Part shown: positions 53,540 through 55,810 of the stretch, piece by piece
Position numbering within the stretch: position 1 is the stretch's first letter
Layout: each line of letters opens with the position of its first letter
Assembly: GCA_943908425.1 (NCBI GenBank)
Contig: CALTTC010000014.1
Location: 1 to 55,810, forward strand
From: an uncultured Moraxella sp.
GTDB taxonomy: Bacteria > Pseudomonadota > Gammaproteobacteria > Pseudomonadales > Moraxellaceae
Direction: 5' to 3'
DNA length: 55,810 nucleotides
Notes under the pieces: generated by a model
Told to the model about the DNA's origin: nothing
The model's input: only the letters and a program-made list of their open reading frames with translations
Database searches by the model: none
Program-made: the position numbers and the translations under genes

Positions 53540-55810
53540 ATGAATACAAAGTCTCAAGCAAAATCTCGTGAAATAGTCGCCTTGCAGTGGCTTGTTACGC
53601 CATTAAACGAAGAGTTGGATAAGCTCGATAGCAGCTGGGCAAGTTGTGTTGAGGCGCGGAGATTTTCGCCTGCCATTGATACCTTGCACGCCATTGGTAA
53701 TATTTTTGCTTTGGCGAATTTACCGATGTTTAGTAAGCTTGCAAAATTACTGCAACACGCTTGTGAGCAGATGGATGCGGGTGCTTTGCCTTTAAGTTTT
53801 GCCCCTAATGTTTATTATACCAATAAATTATTGCGCTATGAGTTAAGCCGCTTTGTGCTCACTGCCGAACCAAGCACGATGTTGCCGTTGCGTTTAGCGT
53901 ATTTATCACAACTGCTTCGTGAGGCGGGCATTGATGCGCCAGCGGATAGCGAGACGGCTTTAGATGATAAGGCGCTATTTAGTCAGCAGCTGATTATCCC
54001 TGATTTGCAGACGGGGGCATTGTCAGCGGTAGATTATGATAAGTTATTGGTGGCGTGGCGCTATATTAGTCAGCAGCTACTACAGGCAAATGATAATGAT
54101 GGCGAACGCTTACAGATCTTAAGCAAGATTGCCGATTCTTACGCCAAAGAAGCTAAGCAGGTGACATCAGAGCGCCTATGGTATGTCGCTAAGATGTGGC
54201 TAGACAGTTTGGTGCTAAACGAGCTGCCTAAACCGCACAGTTACAGCCATCTGCTGGCGCAATTAGAACAGGCGATGACGGCAAGCGATAAGGACAGTGA
54301 AGCGCTACTGCGGTTAGAAAATTTATTGATGGATATTTTTGTCGCGTTGGCAGCTTTGGCGCAAATGTCAGATGATGCAAAAGAGCTCACCGCCCAGCTA
54401 CAGCACGACAGCCTATTTTTTCCTTATGTGCTAGCGACGATAGAGCGACTCATTTATGCGTGGGGGGCGGGTGATACGGCGATTGTTACTACCTTGCAGC
54501 AATTGCAGGGACAGTTCGCCTTGCGCGGTTGGGAATTTTTTGCAAGTTATGCTACCCAAATTATTGATGACATTCATAGCGCCGAAGGCGATAGCGCTAT
54601 GCTGGCACAGATTCAGTGGCAGGTAACCACGCAACTACAAGATTTTTATAGCGCGGTTACCAACACTTATAGCGCCATTGATAGCGCCGAGCCACAGCCA
54701 AATACCGATACCAGCCAGCAGCTACGTCAAGCGCGAATCCTTGTAGAGAATATTAAAGGAACATTTAGCGACTATCTTGCCAGTAAAGAGATACAGGATT
54801 TGGCAGATGCCGAGCAATTTAGCGCCTTACAAAGCACTTTTGACGATATGGCAATGTATGAGATGAGTACATTGACCGCACGTCTAGGGGCGCTTTTTGC
54901 GGGCTTACAGACTGACGCACCAGATAAAATTAGCGCAAAATTTGCTTATGCTATGGCAGAAAGCTTGGCGCTACTTGAGTTATTTTTGGATGGACTTGCC
55001 AAGGAAGTGTTTGATAATAGCCTACTATCGCAAGTTCAAGAGCAGTTAGCCACAGCGGAAGGCTTGGTGGATAAGGCGGTGGTAGAGGAATTCGTGCAGA
55101 CACCGCCTGTAGACACAAGCGTAACCCGCTATAGTGATAGTGGAGAGATTAGCGCGCAAGAGGCAATAGCAGAGAGTGACACGGCGAACGATACACCGCC
55201 TGTAACCACACCAGTGGCGCCTGAAGCCCTAAGCGAAGCCTATCTCACCGCTAAGAGCGCCTTAAAAGAAGATGACTTTGAGGCAGATGAAGATATTCGC
55301 GAAATCTTTGTTGAAGAAGGTGTGGAAGTGCTAGAAATGCTGGAGCAAGCACTGCCACGTTGGCAAGCCAATCCAGAGGACTTAGCCACTCTAAAAGACA
55401 TTCGCCGTGGCTTTCACACCCTAAAAGGCTCGGGCAGAATGGTTGGTGCCAATCAGTTGGGGGAGATGGCGTGGGCGGTTGAAAACCTGTTAAACCGTGT
55501 GTTAGATGGTACGGTAAAAGTGCGCCCAGAGCTAGTGGATTTTATTTTGGAGACAACGGCGCTGATTCCAGCATTGCTCCAAGATTTCACCCATAAACGC
55601 GCGCCAAGTTACGACCCTGCTGTCGTGGTCTTGACTGCTAATAATATCTTAGCGGGTAGGGCGCCTACAGAAGGTGTACCGAGTTCTGCGCACCATGCTA
55701 ACTTTGAGTTACAAAACGTTACATCATCGGATGTAGATAGCGTTACGCTAACCGAAACCGAAACCGAAACCGAAACCGAAACCGAAACCGAAACCGAAAC
55801 CGAAACCGAA
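53540..55810 (+). CDS. chpA: ChpA-type hybrid chemotaxis kinase, 5' part (runs off window)
   Basis: This is the start of the large Pil-Chp kinase; 757 codons are in the window with no stop. The ATG at 53540 has AGGA upstream (ATG 53534 also in frame). The N-terminal 500 residues are helical and look like non-canonical Hpt-like modules, as in Pseudomonas ChpA. A true Hpt domain follows: FHTLKGSGRMVGANQLGEMAW with phospho-acceptor His626. The reading ends in ten Thr-Glu repeats. Kinase and receiver domains must lie beyond the window. Confidence 0.9.
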   Translation, partial: MNTKSQAKSREIVALQWLVTPLNEELDKLDSSWASCVEARRFSPAIDTLHAIGNIFALANLPMFSKLAKLLQHACEQMDAGALPLSFAPNVYYTNKLLRYELSRFVLTAEPSTMLPLRLAYLSQLLREAGIDAPADSETALDDKALFSQQLIIPDLQTGALSAVDYDKLLVAWRYISQQLLQANDNDGERLQILSKIADSYAKEAKQVTSERLWYVAKMWLDSLVLNELPKPHSYSHLLAQLEQAMTASDKDSEALLRLENLLMDIFVALAALAQMSDDAKELTAQLQHDSLFFPYVLATIERLIYAWGAGDTAIVTTLQQLQGQFALRGWEFFASYATQIIDDIHSAEGDSAMLAQIQWQVTTQLQDFYSAVTNTYSAIDSAEPQPNTDTSQQLRQARILVENIKGTFSDYLASKEIQDLADAEQFSALQSTFDDMAMYEMSTLTARLGALFAGLQTDAPDKISAKFAYAMAESLALLELFLDGLAKEVFDNSLLSQVQEQLATAEGLVDKAVVEEFVQTPPVDTSVTRYSDSGEISAQEAIAESDTANDTPPVTTPVAPEALSEAYLTAKSALKEDDFEADEDIREIFVEEGVEVLEMLEQALPRWQANPEDLATLKDIRRGFHTLKGSGRMVGANQLGEMAWAVENLLNRVLDGTVKVRPELVDFILETTALIPALLQDFTHKRAPSYDPAVVVLTANNILAGRAPTEGVPSSAHHANFELQNVTSSDVDSVTLTETETETETETETETETETE
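55751..55810 (+). repeat. ACCGAA tandem repeat, ten copies, at the window end
   Basis: The hexamer ACCGAA repeats ten times to the last base, in frame with chpA and encoding Thr-Glu dipeptides. The array is cut off by the window end, so its true length is unknown. Such an array easily breaks assemblies. Confidence 0.95.

Overview
The window reads as chromosomal DNA of a gammaproteobacterium of the family Moraxellaceae (Moraxella/Faucicola/Psychrobacter-like). Supporting signs are a FetA/FrpB receptor of the Neisseria/Moraxella CopB type, an Acinetobacter-type soluble PQQ glucose dehydrogenase, a pilGHIJK-chpA twitching chemotaxis cluster, a tmRNA tag ANDETYALAA, and an AT-leaning composition. 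The family call rests on recalled homology, not on a search. The window ends inside the chpA gene, in a hexanucleotide repeat, which looks like a contig break.

Layout. 1-7.8 kb: a DUF805 membrane protein with a pilin-like helix, an exported M3 oligopeptidase, a FrpB/CopB TonB receptor with a candidate Fur box, a Bcr/CflA efflux pump and a nitrilase-family amidase. 7.8-14.1 kb: tmRNA, initiator tRNA-Met, then the classic rimP-nusA-infB block. 14.2-19.8 kb: a porin with a dyad over its promoter, a DUF442-type phosphatase/sulfurtransferase, a small lipoprotein, an M48 protease-bolA pair, lpxC, a DciA/DUF721-like protein and a CHAP-like exported hydrolase. 20-24 kb: a decayed IS3-family transposase, a lipoprotein glucose dehydrogenase, a DOMON-like protein and yhbY diverging from rlmE. 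24.2-31.5 kb: ftsH, a PlsC acyltransferase, an unknown exported protein, fkpB (SlpA), a DUF3108 protein and groES-groEL behind a clear sigma-32 promoter. 31.7-38 kb is an accessory stretch around prfC: a broken adhesin-E gene, five small exported proteins in a row on the minus strand, a divergent XRE regulator, a broken Asn/Lys/Asp-rich fragment and three small overlapping membrane-protein genes. 38.2-49 kb: rlmA, trpE, a tusA-like gene, rpoH-DUF423, a metNIQ methionine importer with a short MetN, an OmpR-type two-component pair, and an orphan HlyD-like lipoprotein. 49.3 kb to the end: pilG, pilH, pilI, pilJ, a cheR-type pilK and the 5' part of chpA.

Functional links. groESL, ftsH and rpoH lie in one window and make up most of the heat-shock loop (sigma-32, its chaperone and its degrading protease). 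The Pil-Chp genes form one tightly spaced operon for pilus chemotaxis. The least ordinary part is 31.7-38 kb, where several genes show reading-frame breaks at or near short homopolymers and where none of the three membrane proteins is recognisable. This is the best place to look for an undescribed system, but the sequence alone does not show a function.
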